Shown: positions 10,391 through 22,266 of the stretch, in pieces
Position numbering within the stretch: position 1 is the stretch's first letter
Layout of the letters: every line of letters begins with the position of its first letter
DNA from: Haemophilus quentini
GTDB lineage: Bacteria > Pseudomonadota > Gammaproteobacteria > Enterobacterales > Pasteurellaceae
DNA length: 64,000 nt
Direction: 5' to 3'
Assembly (NCBI GenBank): GCA_001752465.1
Contig: MDJB01000056.1
Location: 1-64,000 of the forward strand
Notes under the pieces: model-generated
Database searches by the model: none
Told to the model about the DNA's origin: nothing
What the model saw: the letters and a program-made list of their open reading frames with translations, nothing else
Program-made: the position numbers and the translations under genes

Positions 10391-13015
10391 CTACAGATTT
10401 TTGTTTAACCAGTCCTGCGCCACTTTAACTGCTTGTGCCACATTTTCTGGTTGGGAGCCTCCTGCCATTGCCATATCCGGACGACCACCGCCTTTACCCC
10501 CGACCTGTTGAGCCATTAAATTAACGAGCTCCCCAGCTTTTACTTTGGTAGTTAAATCGTTTGTTACACCAACGACAAGGTTGACTTTTTCATCTAAGAT
10601 CGATGCGAATGCGATTACGCCTGAGCCGAGTTGATTTTTTAAATCGTCGACCATCACACGTAATGATTTTGTTTCTATACCATCCAATTGTTGTGCGATA
10701 ACAAAAACACCGTTGATTTTCACTGCACTTTTCACAAAATCAGAACCAGCCTGCATTGCGGCTTTTTCTTTTAGACCTTGCAATTCTTTTTCCACTTTCT
10801 TCGCTTTGTCTTGAAGTTGCTGGATTTTTTCCGCTAAGGTATTTACGTCTGATTTTAATAAGTCCGCGCTTTGGGTCAGAATACGTTGTTGATTATGTAA
10901 CCACTCAATCGCATTTTCACCTGTTACCGCTTCAATACGACGAACGCCTGCCGCCACAGCGCTTTCAGTAATAATTTTAAATAGACCGATATCGCCAGTG
11001 CGTTTTGCGTGAATACCACCACAAAGCTCAATTGAGAAATCGCCCATGGTTAATACGCGAACGTTATCACCATATTTCTCACCAAAGAGCGCCATTGCCC
11101 CTTTGGCTTTTGCTGAATCAATGTCCATGATATCCGTTTGAACAGGGAAGTTAGCACGGATTTTTTGGTTTACTAATGTTTCAATTTGAGTTAACTGTTC
11201 TTTTGTAATAGCTTCTGGTTGAGCAAAGTCAAAACGCAAGGCTTTATCTGAAACAAGTGAGCCTTTTTGCACAACATGTTGACCTAAAACTTGACGTAAG
11301 GCTGCGTGCAATAAGTGTGTTGCTGAGTGATTGAGCGATGTGTTGTGGCGACGTTCTGCATCCACAATAGCATTCACTGATTGCCCTATTTTCAAACTTC
11401 CTTGCGTTAATTCTCCAATGTGTCCAAATACTTGCCCATATTTTTGGGTATCTTTCACATTAAAGGTCACGCCTTGTGCGCTTAAGTATCCGCTATCGCC
11501 AATTTGGCCACCTGATTCTGCATAAAACGGTGTATTTTCTAAAATAACGACCGCACTTTGACCTGCTTCGATACTTTCCACTGATTTACCATCATAGAAA
11601 AGTGCGGTGATTTTTGCTTGAGATTCGACTTCAGTATAGCCCTCAAACTTGGTTTCACCATCTACACGAATAATGCTGTTGTAGTCCACACCAAACTGAC
11701 TCGCTGCTTGAGCACGAGTACGTTGTGCTTCCATTTCACGGTCAAAGGCTTGTTCATCAATAGTGATATTGCGCTCACGACATACATCAGCCGTTAAATC
11801 CAATGGGAAACCATAAGTATCATAAAGTTTGAATGCAACTTCACCTGAAAGAACGCCATCTTTCACTTGAGCAAGGGCTTCATCTAATAAGCTCAAGCCA
11901 CGTTCTAGAGTGCGAGCGAATTGTTCTTCTTCTAAACGTAATAGTTTTTCAACATTTACTTGTTTTGCTTTTACGTCTTTGCCTGCTTCTGCCATTACTT
12001 CAATTAGAGTTGGCACGAGTTTATAGAAAAAAGCTTCTTTGGCACCTAATAAGTGACCGTGACGAACTGCGCGACGAATAATACGACGTAAGACATAACC
12101 GCGGCCTTCGTTTGATGGAATAACGCCATCAGCGATTAAATATGCACAAGAACGAATATGGTCAGCAATAACACGTAATGATTTATTACTTAAATCTGTT
12201 GTGCCAACAACTTCAGCCGTTTTTGCGATTAATGTTTTGAAAATATCAATCTCGTAGTTTGAGTTCACATGTTGCAATACAGCAGAAATACGCTCTAAGC
12301 CCATACCTGTGTCAACTGATGGGCGTGGTAATTTTTCCATTGTGCCATCGGCTAAACGGTTGAATTGCATGAACACAACGTTCCAGATTTCGATATAACG
12401 GTCGCCATCTTCTTCTGGTGAGCCTGGAGGGCCGCCCCAAATATGATCACCGTGATCGTAGAAAATTTCAGTACAAGGACCGCAAGGACCAGTGTCGCCC
12501 ATTGCCCAGAAGTTGTCTGATGCGTAAGGTGTGCCTTTATTGTCACCAATGCGAATAATGCGTTCAGCAGGAACACCGACTTCTTTATTCCAGATATTGT
12601 AGGCTTCGTCATCGGTTTCATACACGGTTACCCATAGTTTTTCTTTAGGTAAACCAAGCCATTGTGGGGAGGTTAAATATTCCCAAGCAAAATTAATGGC
12701 ATCGTGTTTAAAGTAATCACCAAAACTAAAGTTACCGAGCATTTCAAAGAAAGTATGATGACGCGCAGTATAACCAACATTTTCTAAGTCGTTGTGTTTA
12801 CCACCTGCACGCACACAACGTTGCGCGGTGGTGGCTCTAGAATAAGGGCGTTTATCCATTCCAAGGAATACATCCTTAAATTGGTTCATCCCAGCGTTCG
12901 TGAAAAGCAAAGTCGGATCATTTTCCGGCACAAGTGAGCTACTCTCAACTACTTGGTGGCCTTTGCTATGGAAAAAATCAAGGAATGATTGTCTTATTTC
13001 TGCTGTTGTTTTCAT
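10391..13015 (-). CDS. alaS: alanyl-tRNA synthetase
   Basis: An 874-residue cytosolic class II synthetase. The catalytic domain occupies the first ~440 residues ([37 protein letters not shown]). The editing domain carries the zinc-type motif [13 protein letters not shown] near 565-577 and a distal cysteine/histidine pair, [24 protein letters not shown] oligomerisation/C-Ala block is near 840. Full length. Uptake signals are embedded in frame, for example encoding SAV near residue 490. A GGTTGG/CCAACC hairpin without a U-tract lies after the stop, so csrA may receive readthrough. Confidence 0.98.
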   Translation of the reverse strand: MKTTAEIRQSFLDFFHSKGHQVVESSSLVPENDPTLLFTNAGMNQFKDVFLGMDKRPYSRATTAQRCVRAGGKHNDLENVGYTARHHTFFEMLGNFSFGDYFKHDAINFAWEYLTSPQWLGLPKEKLWVTVYETDDEAYNIWNKEVGVPAERIIRIGDNKGTPYASDNFWAMGDTGPCGPCTEIFYDHGDHIWGGPPGSPEEDGDRYIEIWNVVFMQFNRLADGTMEKLPRPSVDTGMGLERISAVLQHVNSNYEIDIFKTLIAKTAEVVGTTDLSNKSLRVIADHIRSCAYLIADGVIPSNEGRGYVLRRIIRRAVRHGHLLGAKEAFFYKLVPTLIEVMAEAGKDVKAKQVNVEKLLRLEEEQFARTLERGLSLLDEALAQVKDGVLSGEVAFKLYDTYGFPLDLTADVCRERNITIDEQAFDREMEAQRTRAQAASQFGVDYNSIIRVDGETKFEGYTEVESQAKITALFYDGKSVESIEAGQSAVVILENTPFYAESGGQIGDSGYLSAQGVTFNVKDTQKYGQVFGHIGELTQGSLKIGQSVNAIVDAERRHNTSLNHSATHLLHAALRQVLGQHVVQKGSLVSDKALRFDFAQPEAITKEQLTQIETLVNQKIRANFPVQTDIMDIDSAKAKGAMALFGEKYGDNVRVLTMGDFSIELCGGIHAKRTGDIGLFKIITESAVAAGVRRIEAVTGENAIEWLHNQQRILTQSADLLKSDVNTLAEKIQQLQDKAKKVEKELQGLKEKAAMQAGSDFVKSAVKINGVFVIAQQLDGIETKSLRVMVDDLKNQLGSGVIAFASILDEKVNLVVGVTNDLTTKVKAGELVNLMAQQVGGKGGGRPDMAMAGGSQPENVAQAVKVAQDWLNKNL

Positions 13016-13121
13016 TAAAAAGAATCCTTGTTACCCATAATAAAAATAAAAACTAAATCGTCCTATTTTTGCATATTTTTGAAATTTATAAAAAGGCTTT
13101 TTGCCAAAACCCCAAAATAAA

Positions 13122-13155
13122 ACCGCACTTCACGACGCTATTTGAGAAGTACGGT
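13122..13155. terminator. uspA terminator, imperfect uptake-signal pair
   Basis: ACCGCACTT at 13122-13130 pairs with the variant AAGTACGGT at 13147-13155. It lies about 50 bases past the uspA stop. Confidence 0.6.
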
Positions 13156-13202
13156 TAAAATTTAAGTTATTTCAGATTATTCAAAAAACAATTTCTTGTT
13201 AA

Positions 13203-13628
13203 TTATTCATCTCTAAGCGGAACAACCAACATATCAATTTTAATCGTATTCATCACTTGACGTGTTGAAGACATTAACTTACTCCAAAAATCTTGGTGAT
13301 GTCCCGTCACTAATAAATCTACATCATATTGTTCGATGGCATCACTTAGAACTTGCCCTAAATCACCACTGCCACTCAATTTTTCTAAAATTGGATAATC
13401 CGCACTTTCAGCTAAATCTAATAAGGCTTTTTGTGTTTCCGTGGAAATTCTGTCTTGCATTGAAGACATATTCACATCAATCAATCCAGTGTAAAGATCC
13501 GAGAAGTTTACATCAACGTGGATGATAGAAAGTTTTGCTTCATGGCGTTTTGCAACCCCAACCGCTTTTTTAAGTAAAACTGGACTCTCTTCAGAAAGAT
13601 CTACTGCCACTAATACGTGTTTGTACAT
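13203..13628 (-). CDS. uspA: universal stress protein A
   Basis: A 141-residue cytosolic protein of the UspA fold, induced in stasis and stress. N-terminal [26 protein letters not shown] and the C-terminal [18 protein letters not shown] plus LVVPLRD are family hallmarks. It lacks a clear GxxGxxxxG(S/T) ATP-binding motif, as in UspA-type rather than MJ0577-type members. The start follows AAGGAG. A good CRP-like site lies about 70-90 bases upstream. Confidence 0.93.
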   Translation of the reverse strand: MYKHVLVAVDLSEESPVLLKKAVGVAKRHEAKLSIIHVDVNFSDLYTGLIDVNMSSMQDRISTETQKALLDLAESADYPILEKLSGSGDLGQVLSDAIEQYDVDLLVTGHHQDFWSKLMSSTRQVMNTIKIDMLVVPLRDE

Positions 13629-13664
13629 AATCGACTCCTTAACTGATTGGTTCGGCTTTTAACT

Positions 13665-13717
13665 GGTTCTAATGCTAACATTTTAAGCAATAAAAAACTG
13701 TGTACTAGATCACAATT
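13665..13717 (-). promoter_or_regulatory. CRP-like class II promoter of uspA
   Basis: The top strand at 13696-13717 reads AACTGTGTACTAGATCACAA plus TT, with TGTG and CACA half-sites in register. Reading toward uspA, a TAGCAT -10 lies at 13672-13677, which places the site centre near -41.5. Confidence 0.6.
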
Positions 13718-13729
13718 TAAACATTTTTA

Positions 13730-15022
13730 TTAAAAATTCATTAAATTTTCAATGTCTGCAATTTCTTTAGGGGCCGCTGCGGTTAGGATTTTATTACCAT
13801 ATTCAGTCATGAGCAAATTGTCCTCAATGCGCACGCCAATGCCTTTGTATTGCTCTGGCACATCAGCATCTTCTGAAATATAAATACCAGGTTCAACAGT
13901 AATCACCATGCCGATTTCGAGTATCCGCTGTTTATCCTGACCATAGCTACCCACGTCATGCACATCTAAACCTAGCCAGTGCCCTAATCCATGCATATAA
14001 AATTGGCGATAAGCTTGTTGTTCAATGAGTGTATCGACATCTCCTTTCAAGATACCTAAATCCACTAATCCTTGGGTTTTAATACGAATGACTTCATCAT
14101 TGGCTTGCTTAATGGAATTGCCAGGTACAAGTAACTCAATCGCACGTTTTTGTGCTTTTAAAACTAACTCATAAATTTCACGTTGAGGCTGGGTAAATTT
14201 TCCATTTACAGGAAAAGTGCGGGTAATATCGCCTGCATACATAGCAAACTCACAGCCAGCGTCAATGAGCACTAAATCTCCATCATTTAGTGGGCGATCA
14301 TTTTCTGTGTAGTGCAAAATACAGGCGTTATTTCCTCCTGCAACAATTGAATTGTAAGAAGGAAATCTGGCGCAATGGCGATTAAATTCATGCAAAATAT
14401 CGCTTTCAATTTCATATTCAAAGCGATTTGGGCGTGTAGTTTGCATTGCTTTAATATGCCCAAGTGCTGTAATTTGTCCCGCTTGTTGCATTAATCGGAT
14501 TTCATTAGGCGATTTTATAAGGCGCATTTCGCTGAGCATTGGTCGCCAATCTAAAATATCGCTAAAATTTACCGCACTTTCTGACACCAATATATCACCC
14601 CAAGTATGAATTTCTGGCACATAGTAAAGTGCGGTCAAATTTTTAAGTATTTTGGGCAGCACGGTAGCAAATTCTTCAATAGAATAGGCTTCATTTACAT
14701 TAAGTTGCTGTGGTGCATGCTCAACACCTAATCGGCGACCATTCCACGTTTCAAGTAACGGATCGCGTGGACGAAGAAAAATAATAGTTTTTTCTGCTTG
14801 TTCTGTTTTCAGTAATAACAGTGCTGCATTTGGTTCATTAAAGCCTGTTAAATACCAAAAATAGCTATCTTGACGGAAAGGATAGGTACAATCATTATTA
14901 CGGCGTTTTTCGATTTCAGAAAAAAGCAATAATGCCGAATTAGGTTGCATTTGAGTGAATACTCGTGTGCGGCGTTCCCCAAATTCTTCTTTAGGCAATT
15001 CAGCCATATAAGCCAATTTCAT
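13730..15022 (-). CDS. pepP: Xaa-Pro aminopeptidase P
   Basis: A 430-residue metallopeptidase that removes an N-terminal residue preceding proline. The five metal ligands of the pita-bread fold are visible: LIDAGCEFAMYAGDITRTF (two Asp), MHGLGHWLGLDVHD (His), VTVEPGIYI (Glu) and GVRIEDNLL (Glu). The N-terminal domain begins MKLAYMAELPKEEFGERR. It lies 11 bases downstream of the YgfB-family gene and is probably co-transcribed with it, as in E. coli where ygfB precedes pepP. Confidence 0.95.
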   Translation of the reverse strand: MKLAYMAELPKEEFGERRTRVFTQMQPNSALLLFSEIEKRRNNDCTYPFRQDSYFWYLTGFNEPNAALLLLKTEQAEKTIIFLRPRDPLLETWNGRRLGVEHAPQQLNVNEAYSIEEFATVLPKILKNLTALYYVPEIHTWGDILVSESAVNFSDILDWRPMLSEMRLIKSPNEIRLMQQAGQITALGHIKAMQTTRPNRFEYEIESDILHEFNRHCARFPSYNSIVAGGNNACILHYTENDRPLNDGDLVLIDAGCEFAMYAGDITRTFPVNGKFTQPQREIYELVLKAQKRAIELLVPGNSIKQANDEVIRIKTQGLVDLGILKGDVDTLIEQQAYRQFYMHGLGHWLGLDVHDVGSYGQDKQRILEIGMVITVEPGIYISEDADVPEQYKGIGVRIEDNLLMTEYGNKILTAAAPKEIADIENLMNF

Positions 15023-15033
15023 TCGAGATCTCC

Positions 15034-15582
15034 TTAATGTAATACAGGTTTGCTCTCAATTTCTCCTTCGTTGAAATGAGAATAGAACAACATAGCAATA
15101 GTGCGAACATATTCAATGATTTCTTCTAGTGCTTCCGCTAGTTCTTCTTCGTTATCGTCTTCATCATAACCAAGTTGGCAAATATCTTGTAAGTCATCTA
15201 CCGCTTCGCCAATTTCACCTTTTTCTTTTGCTAATTCAGGTTGTGCTAAGCCAAGACCAAGTAAGAATTGGTTTGCCCAGTCAGATAAGCTATCCGCTTG
15301 CGCAAAGACATTTTCATCTTCGGTTAAACCAAGTTCAAAGGTAAATCCTTCAACATCTGATAAGGTTTGACTAATTTGTTCATAAAGTTCTGTAACTGGT
15401 TGAACTAATGCTGTTGGGTAAGCGTGATTATCATTGCTGAATTGATATAAGAGCGGTAGCCAACTTTGATCTTTTAAGCCACCACAAAGTAAACCGCTTA
15501 AAAAGCCGTGTAGTTCTGTTGCATTAAACCCGATTCCAGCAGATTTAAGTTGTTGGTTAAGGTCAGAATGAGAAATGAGCAT
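15034..15582 (-). CDS. YgfB/YecA-family (UPF0149) protein
   Basis: A 182-residue acidic, helix-rich protein (start [18 protein letters not shown]). I prefer ATG at 15582, preceded by CAGGAAA; the longer frame to 15669 adds a lysine-rich stretch not seen in the family. The family is compact and alpha-helical, with the conserved [12 protein letters not shown] near residue 30. Its biochemical role is not settled. It lies directly upstream of pepP. Confidence 0.88.
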   Translation of the reverse strand: MLISHSDLNQQLKSAGIGFNATELHGFLSGLLCGGLKDQSWLPLLYQFSNDNHAYPTALVQPVTELYEQISQTLSDVEGFTFELGLTEDENVFAQADSLSDWANQFLLGLGLAQPELAKEKGEIGEAVDDLQDICQLGYDEDDNEEELAEALEEIIEYVRTIAMLFYSHFNEGEIESKPVLH

Positions 15583-15624
15583 AATAGATTTCCTGAGTAA
15601 ATTTGAAATTAGTGTAAACCTTTG

Positions 15625-15647
15625 TAAATAAAAAAGCGATCGCTTTT
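15625..15647 (-). terminator. groEL terminator candidate
   Basis: AAAAGCGATCGCTTTT at 15632-15647 is a perfect palindrome. On the minus strand it runs into TTTATTTAC, about 45 bases beyond the groEL stop. The loop would be the four bases GATC. Confidence 0.6.
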
Positions 15648-15691
15648 CCTTATGGAAAAACGACCGCACTTTTTACCTGATGATGAGCGAA

Positions 15692-17350
<1,659 letters not shown>

Positions 17351-17354
17351 CTAA

Positions 17355-17645
17355 TTATTCTACAATTGCTAAGATGTCGTTTTCAGAAATGATTAATACT
17401 TCTTCACCATCGATTTTTTCGCTTTTCACGCCGTAACCGTCATTGAAAATGACTGTATCACCAACTTTCACATCTAATGGTTGAACCGTGCCATTTTCTA
17501 AAATACGACCTTTACCCACTGCTAATACTTTCGCACGGGTTGATTTGGTCGCTGCTGAACCTGTTAATACGATACCGCCAGCTGAACGGGTTTCGACTTC
17601 TTCACGTTTAATAATTACACGATCGTGTAAAGGACGAATATTCAT
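17355..17645 (-). CDS. groES: co-chaperonin GroES (Hsp10)
   Basis: A 96-residue lid protein of the GroEL chamber. I choose ATG at 17645 ([14 protein letters not shown]), preceded by AAGGAAAT; upstream codons in the longer frame are promoter sequence. The mobile loop [13 protein letters not shown] lies at about residues 18-31. First gene of groESL, behind a sigma-32-like promoter. Confidence 0.97.
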   Translation of the reverse strand: MNIRPLHDRVIIKREEVETRSAGGIVLTGSAATKSTRAKVLAVGKGRILENGTVQPLDVKVGDTVIFNDGYGVKSEKIDGEEVLIISENDILAIVE

Positions 17646-17684
17646 GATTAATTTCCTTCTTAAGAATTTGTAAGTGCGGTTTTT

Positions 17685-17714
17685 ATATAAGGAACATTTT
17701 TTCGCTTTCAAGGG
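17685..17714 (-). promoter_or_regulatory. sigma-32-type heat-shock promoter of groESL
   Basis: On the minus strand, CCCTTGAAA (17706-17714) and CCTTATATA (from 17692 downward) are separated by about 14 bases. This resembles the heat-shock consensus CTTGAA-N13-17-CCCCATNT. The rpoH gene is present in the same window. Confidence 0.7.
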
Positions 17715-17814
17715 CTATGAATAAAAAAATTCTGACAAAATGTTTTTCTTATTTAGATTTTTTTACGTAAAATTCGGCGCTCCTTGTGCGATAAATAAAT
17801 GAAGGAATGAAGAT

Positions 17815-18117
17815 ATGCACTTAACATCAAGAGAACAAGAAAAGCTGATGCTTTTTCTTGCGGGCGAATTGGCGGCAAAACGCAAAGCACGCGGACTAAA
17901 ATTAAACTACCCAGAATCCATCGCTTACATCGCTAGCCACTTGCAAGAAGCAGCTCGTGATGGAATGTCTGTGGCTGAAGTCATGCAATATGGCTCAACA
18001 CTTTTAACCGTTGAAGATGTGATGGAAGGCGTCGCTGAAATGGTTCATGAAGTTCAGATTGAAGCGACTTTCCCTGATGGTACAAAACTTGTTACCGTGC
18101 ATAATCCGATTAGATAA
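17815..18117 (+). CDS. ureA: urease gamma subunit
   Basis: A 100-residue structural subunit of the nickel urease that hydrolyses urea to ammonia and carbamate. It begins [20 protein letters not shown] and has the conserved [14 protein letters not shown] near residue 25. First gene of ureABCEFGH, reading away from groES. RBS is GAAGGAATGAAG. It ends 22 bases before ureB. Confidence 0.97.
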   Translation: MHLTSREQEKLMLFLAGELAAKRKARGLKLNYPESIAYIASHLQEAARDGMSVAEVMQYGSTLLTVEDVMEGVAEMVHEVQIEATFPDGTKLVTVHNPIR

Positions 18118-18139
18118 AAAATAGAAGGATTTAAATATT

Positions 18140-18445
18140 ATGATCCCAGGTGAATACCAATTAGCTGAAGGCGATATTATTGCCAATGTTGGCAGAAAAA
18201 CCGTCACAATTGAAGTAACCAATTCAGGCGACCGTCCAATCCAAGTCGGTTCCCATTACCATTTTTTTGAAACCAATAATGCCCTTAAATTTGACCGCAC
18301 TTTAGCGCGTGGAATGCGCTTAAATGTGCCATCTGGCAATGCAGTACGTTTTGAACCAGGGGAAGTTAAATCAGTCGAGTTAGTGGCTTTTGGTGGTTCG
18401 CAAACCATTTATGGCTTCCATAATCAAATTGATGGCAAATTATAA
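18140..18445 (+). CDS. ureB: urease beta subunit
   Basis: A 101-residue structural subunit. Family blocks are [24 protein letters not shown] at about 40-50 and [17 protein letters not shown] near 80. It separates ureA from ureC as in enterobacterial ureases, so the subunits are unfused. An uptake signal, ACCGCACTT, is read in frame near residue 53. Confidence 0.97.
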   Translation: MIPGEYQLAEGDIIANVGRKTVTIEVTNSGDRPIQVGSHYHFFETNNALKFDRTLARGMRLNVPSGNAVRFEPGEVKSVELVAFGGSQTIYGFHNQIDGKL

Positions 18446-18456
18446 GGTAGAGCAGA

Positions 18457-20175
18457 ATGGCATTAACAATTTCAAGAGCGCAATATGTAGCAACTTATGG
18501 TCCAACCGTTGGCGACAAAGTTCGTTTAGGCGATACCAATTTATGGGCAACCATTGAACAAGATTTATTAACCAAAGGTGATGAGTGTAAATTTGGTGGC
18601 GGTAAAAGTGTACGTGATGGCATGGCGCAAAGCGGTACCGCAACTCGTGACAATCCAAACGTATTGGATTTTGTGATTACCAACGTGATGATCATTGATG
18701 CGAAATTAGGCATTATTAAAGCGGATATTGGTATTCGAGATGGTCGTATTGTTGGTATTGGTCAAGCAGGTAACCCTGACACCATGGATAACGTCACGCC
18801 CAATATGATTATTGGTGCGAGCACGGAAGTACATAATGGCGCACATTTAATTGCAACCGCTGGCGGCATAGATACCCACATTCACTTTATTTGCCCTCAA
18901 CAAGCACAACATGCGATTGAAAGTGGAGTTACGACTTTAATTGGTGGCGGAACCGGCCCGGCTGATGGTACACACGCGACAACTTGTACACCAGGTGCGT
19001 GGTATATGGAACGCATGTTCCAAGCGGCAGAAGCTTTACCAGTCAACGTGGGCTTTTTCGGCAAAGGGAACTGCTCAACTTTAGATCCGCTACGCGAACA
19101 AATTGAAGCAGGCGCATTAGGTTTAAAAATCCACGAAGACTGGGGCGCAACGCCTGCAGTAATTGATTCTGCTTTAAAAGTGGCAGATGAAATGGATATT
19201 CAAGTGGCAATTCACACCGACACGCTAAATGAAAGTGGCTTCTTAGAAGATACCATGAAAGCAATTGACAGACGTGTAATTCATACCTTCCATACTGAAG
19301 GTGCGGGGGGCGGTCATGCACCTGACATCATTAAAGCGGCGATGTATCCAAACGTATTACCCGCTTCAACTAACCCGACTCGTCCGTTTACCAAAAACAC
19401 CATTGATGAACATTTAGATATGTTGATGGTTTGCCATCACTTAGATAAACGCGTGCCAGAAGACGTGGCATTTGCTGATAGTCGTATTCGCCCTGAAACC
19501 ATTGCTGCAGAAGATATTTTGCATGATATGGGCGTATTCTCGATTATGAGTTCTGACTCTCAAGCGATGGGACGTATTGGCGAAGTCGTTATTCGTACAT
19601 GGCAAACCGCAGATAAAATGAAAATGCAACGCGGTGAGCTAGGCAATGAAGGAAACGATAACTTCCGCATTAAACGCTACATTGCGAAATACACCATCAA
19701 CCCAGCAATTGCACACGGTATTGCAGATCATATTGGCTCGTTAGAAGTGGGCAAAATCGCAGATATCGTGTTATGGAAACCGATGTTCTTTGGGGTAAAA
19801 CCAGAAGTGGTAATTAAAAAAGGCTTTATTAGCTACGCAAAAATGGGCGATCCAAATGCCTCTATTCCAACACCGCAACCTGTATTCTACCGTCCAATGT
19901 ACGGTGCACAAGGTTTGGCGATAGCACAAACTGCAGTGTTCTTCGTTTCACAAGCTGCTGAAAAAGCCGATATTCGTGCTAAATTCGGCTTGCACAAAGA
20001 AGCCATTGCTGTCAAAGGCTGCCGCAGCGTGGGTAAAAAAGATCTTGTTCACAACAATGCAACACCTGAAATTACAGTGGATCCAGAACGCTATGAAGTG
20101 CGTGTAGATGGTGAACTCATTACCTGCGAACCCGTGGATACCGTGCCATTAGGACAACGATATTTCTTGTTCTAA
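18457..20175 (+). CDS. ureC: urease alpha (catalytic) subunit
   Basis: A 572-residue catalytic subunit. Di-nickel centre residues are all visible: THIHFI (His pair), the carbamylated Lys in [31 protein letters not shown] and the aspartate in [10 protein letters not shown]. The flap with the catalytic histidine is VCHHLDK. Length is standard. It lies 11 bases after ureB. No defect is seen, so an active urease is expected given nickel and the accessory proteins encoded downstream. Confidence 0.98.
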   Translation: MALTISRAQYVATYGPTVGDKVRLGDTNLWATIEQDLLTKGDECKFGGGKSVRDGMAQSGTATRDNPNVLDFVITNVMIIDAKLGIIKADIGIRDGRIVGIGQAGNPDTMDNVTPNMIIGASTEVHNGAHLIATAGGIDTHIHFICPQQAQHAIESGVTTLIGGGTGPADGTHATTCTPGAWYMERMFQAAEALPVNVGFFGKGNCSTLDPLREQIEAGALGLKIHEDWGATPAVIDSALKVADEMDIQVAIHTDTLNESGFLEDTMKAIDRRVIHTFHTEGAGGGHAPDIIKAAMYPNVLPASTNPTRPFTKNTIDEHLDMLMVCHHLDKRVPEDVAFADSRIRPETIAAEDILHDMGVFSIMSSDSQAMGRIGEVVIRTWQTADKMKMQRGELGNEGNDNFRIKRYIAKYTINPAIAHGIADHIGSLEVGKIADIVLWKPMFFGVKPEVVIKKGFISYAKMGDPNASIPTPQPVFYRPMYGAQGLAIAQTAVFFVSQAAEKADIRAKFGLHKEAIAVKGCRSVGKKDLVHNNATPEITVDPERYEVRVDGELITCEPVDTVPLGQRYFLF

Positions 20176-20205
20176 TAAAAATCCACGCTATTCAATAATA
20201 AAGAA

Positions 20206-20226
20206 AGTGCGTGTATGACACGCACT
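20206..20226. repeat. perfect inverted repeat between ureC and ureE
   Basis: AGTGCGTGT-ATG-ACACGCACT can fold into a 9-bp hairpin with a 3-base loop. No U-tract follows, so it may be an RNA-stability or processing hairpin rather than a terminator. Confidence 0.55.
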
Positions 20227-20245
20227 ACTTTCGAATTTATAAGAT

Positions 20246-20803
20246 ATGAAAATCATTAATCCAATTCTCCCCATTATGGATACCATTTTAGGATATTTAA
20301 CTAGCCTTCAAGCTGAAGGCAAAATTACCCATCAAACCATTGAACGCGTGGCATTGCAGTGGTATGAAAGTGAGCGCAATATTCTGCGTAAAACCACGAA
20401 CACGGGGCGCGAAGTTGCTTTTCGCTTGCTAAAAGAAGGACAACGTTTAAAACACGATGATGTGGTTTTTATCAGTGATGAATTAGTGATTGCGATTGAA
20501 ATTTTACCGAGTGAAGTCATTGTGCTGTCTCCGAAAACCTTACCTGAAATGGCTCGGGCTTGTTATGAGATCGGCAATAAACATTCGCCGCTGTTTTTAG
20601 ATGGCGATGAAGTGACATTACCTTACGATAAGCCGATGTTCGAGTGGCTGCAAGCGGCGGGATTTCATCCTCAAAAAGCGGAACGCCGTTTAAGCCAAGC
20701 GTTAAGAGCAAATTCTGCACAAGGGTACGGGCATTCGCATAGTCATTCGCACGATCATCATGGCTATCACCATCATGGAGACGGCAATTGGCACCAACAT
20801 TAA
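20246..20803 (+). CDS. ureE: urease nickel metallochaperone
   Basis: A 185-residue dimeric nickel carrier that delivers Ni to the UreFGH-apourease complex. The conserved peptide-binding and metal-binding domains end in a histidine-rich tail (GHSHSHSHDHHGYHHHGDG and beyond, residues ~162-185), which supplies extra nickel sites. The 3' end overlaps ureF by 16 bases. Confidence 0.95.
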   Translation: MKIINPILPIMDTILGYLTSLQAEGKITHQTIERVALQWYESERNILRKTTNTGREVAFRLLKEGQRLKHDDVVFISDELVIAIEILPSEVIVLSPKTLPEMARACYEIGNKHSPLFLDGDEVTLPYDKPMFEWLQAAGFHPQKAERRLSQALRANSAQGYGHSHSHSHDHHGYHHHGDGNWHQH

Positions 20804-21495
20804 ACCGAAGCCTGGCAGATTTAGGCGCATTGTTGCACTTGGTTGACCCAACTTTGCCAATCGGGGGCTTTAACCATTCAAATGGTTTAGAAACCTTTGT
20901 TCAACGAGGTGTTGTTTCAACGAAACCAAGCTTAGAAGAATATGTGCAAACTCAGCTTTTGCAAAATTGGGTGTATAACGATGGCGCTTATCTTTCGCTC
21001 GCATTTGATGCCATGGCTACCAATGATTTTGACCGTTTATGCGAATTAGACCATTCGCTATCTGCAACCAAAATTGCGCGAGAAAGTCGCGAAGGCAGTT
21101 TTAAACTCGGCGTGCGGTTATTAAAAATTTTTATCCGCTATGAACAACACTCAATGTTGAGCCAATTTCAGCAAGCGATTCAAAATAAAAGCGTGCAAGG
21201 CCATTTCCCGATGGTGTTTGCTATGGTGGCGCAAGCGATGGGGCTCAGCAAAACAGATACCCTTTATGCGTTCTACTACAACGCAGCAGTCGGCACCATT
21301 ACCAATGGCGTGAAACTCATTCCGCTCAGTCAAATGGATGGGCAAGATATTCTATTTGATTTGCGTAGTGCACTCTTGCAAGCTGTCGAATTAAGCCTTG
21401 AACCCAACGAAGAATGGCTTGGTGCGGCAACGCTGGCGAATGACATTCGAGCAATGCAGCACGAAGTGCTTTATACGCGGCTTTATATGTCGTAA
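20788..21495 (+). CDS. ureF: urease accessory protein UreF
   Basis: A 235-residue accessory protein that gates UreG GTPase activity on the UreH-bound apoenzyme. Motifs include DPTLPIGGFNHSNGLETFV near residue 18-37 and YYNAAVGTITNGVKLIPLSQ near 168. The only supported start is TTG at 20788, preceded at seven bases by GGAG that lies within the ureE histidine-tail codons. No in-frame ATG is available upstream before a stop. Confidence 0.93.
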   Translation: MAPTLNRSLADLGALLHLVDPTLPIGGFNHSNGLETFVQRGVVSTKPSLEEYVQTQLLQNWVYNDGAYLSLAFDAMATNDFDRLCELDHSLSATKIARESREGSFKLGVRLLKIFIRYEQHSMLSQFQQAIQNKSVQGHFPMVFAMVAQAMGLSKTDTLYAFYYNAAVGTITNGVKLIPLSQMDGQDILFDLRSALLQAVELSLEPNEEWLGAATLANDIRAMQHEVLYTRLYMS

Positions 21496-21577
21496 GAGCG
21501 GTCATTTTTTATTAAATTTTTACATATCGCAGAGGTTATAAGAATGAGCCTCTATGATAATCAACAAAAGGAACATT

Positions 21578-22213
21578 ATGCGTAACTACATTAAAATTGG
21601 CGTAGCAGGCCCTGTTGGTGCAGGCAAAACTGCGTTAATTGAAAAACTGACTCGTGAAATAGCAAGCCGCTATAGCGTGGCGGTGATCACTAATGATATT
21701 TATACCCAAGAAGATGCGGAATTTTTAACGAAAAATAGCCTACTTCCGTCAGAGCGAATTATGGGCGTGGAAACAGGCGGTTGCCCGCATACGGCAATTC
21801 GTGAAGATGCGTCAATGAACTTAGAAGCAGTCGATGAAATGGTTGCACGTTTTCCCGATGTAGAAATCGTCTTTATCGAATCTGGTGGTGATAACTTATC
21901 TGCCACCTTTAGCCCTGATTTAGCAGACGTGACAATTTTCGTGATTGACGTCGCACAAGGCGAGAAAATCCCACGCAAAGGCGGGCCGGGTATCACTCGT
22001 TCAGATTTGTTAGTGATTAACAAAACAGACCTTGCACCATTTGTTGGCGCGGATTTAAGTATTATGGAACGCGATGCGCGTGGCATGCGTAATGGGCAGC
22101 CCTTTGTGTTTACCAATTTAATGAAAAAAGAAAATCTAGATGGCGTGATTGGTTGGATTGAAAAATATGCGTTGTTGAAGAACGTAGAAGAACCTAAGGC
22201 ATTAGTGAGATAA
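21578..22213 (+). CDS. ureG: urease accessory GTPase UreG
   Basis: A 211-residue SIMIBI GTPase that powers nickel insertion. The P-loop [14 protein letters not shown] is at about 11-24, the metal-binding Cys-Pro-His sits in [11 protein letters not shown] near 73, and guanine specificity is NKTD near 150. Start at ATG 21578 follows AAAGGAAC; the longer frame from 21554 has no family support. A terminator-like hairpin follows eight bases after the stop. Confidence 0.97.
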   Translation: MRNYIKIGVAGPVGAGKTALIEKLTREIASRYSVAVITNDIYTQEDAEFLTKNSLLPSERIMGVETGGCPHTAIREDASMNLEAVDEMVARFPDVEIVFIESGGDNLSATFSPDLADVTIFVIDVAQGEKIPRKGGPGITRSDLLVINKTDLAPFVGADLSIMERDARGMRNGQPFVFTNLMKKENLDGVIGWIEKYALLKNVEEPKALVR

Positions 22214-22220
22214 AGAATTA

Positions 22221-22250
22221 TCCCCTCTCCTTTAAAGAGGGGAGTTTTTT
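22221..22250 (+). terminator. intrinsic terminator inside the urease operon
   Basis: TCCCCTCT and AGAGGGGA form an 8-bp GC-rich stem with a CCTTTA-type loop, followed by GTTTTTT. It lies wholly between the ureG stop and the ureH start, in the transcription direction of the operon. Confidence 0.85.
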
Positions 22251-22266
22251 ACAAATTGAAAAGATT

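Noticed and set aside
15632-15647. AAAAGCGATCGCTTTT as a HIP1-type or methylation-linked special palindrome
   Set aside because: A single copy next to a T-run after groEL is better explained as a terminator.
21700-22116. A 138-codon open frame antisense to ureG
   Set aside because: Same reasoning: UreG is complete and conserved on the other strand, and the antisense product has no family features.
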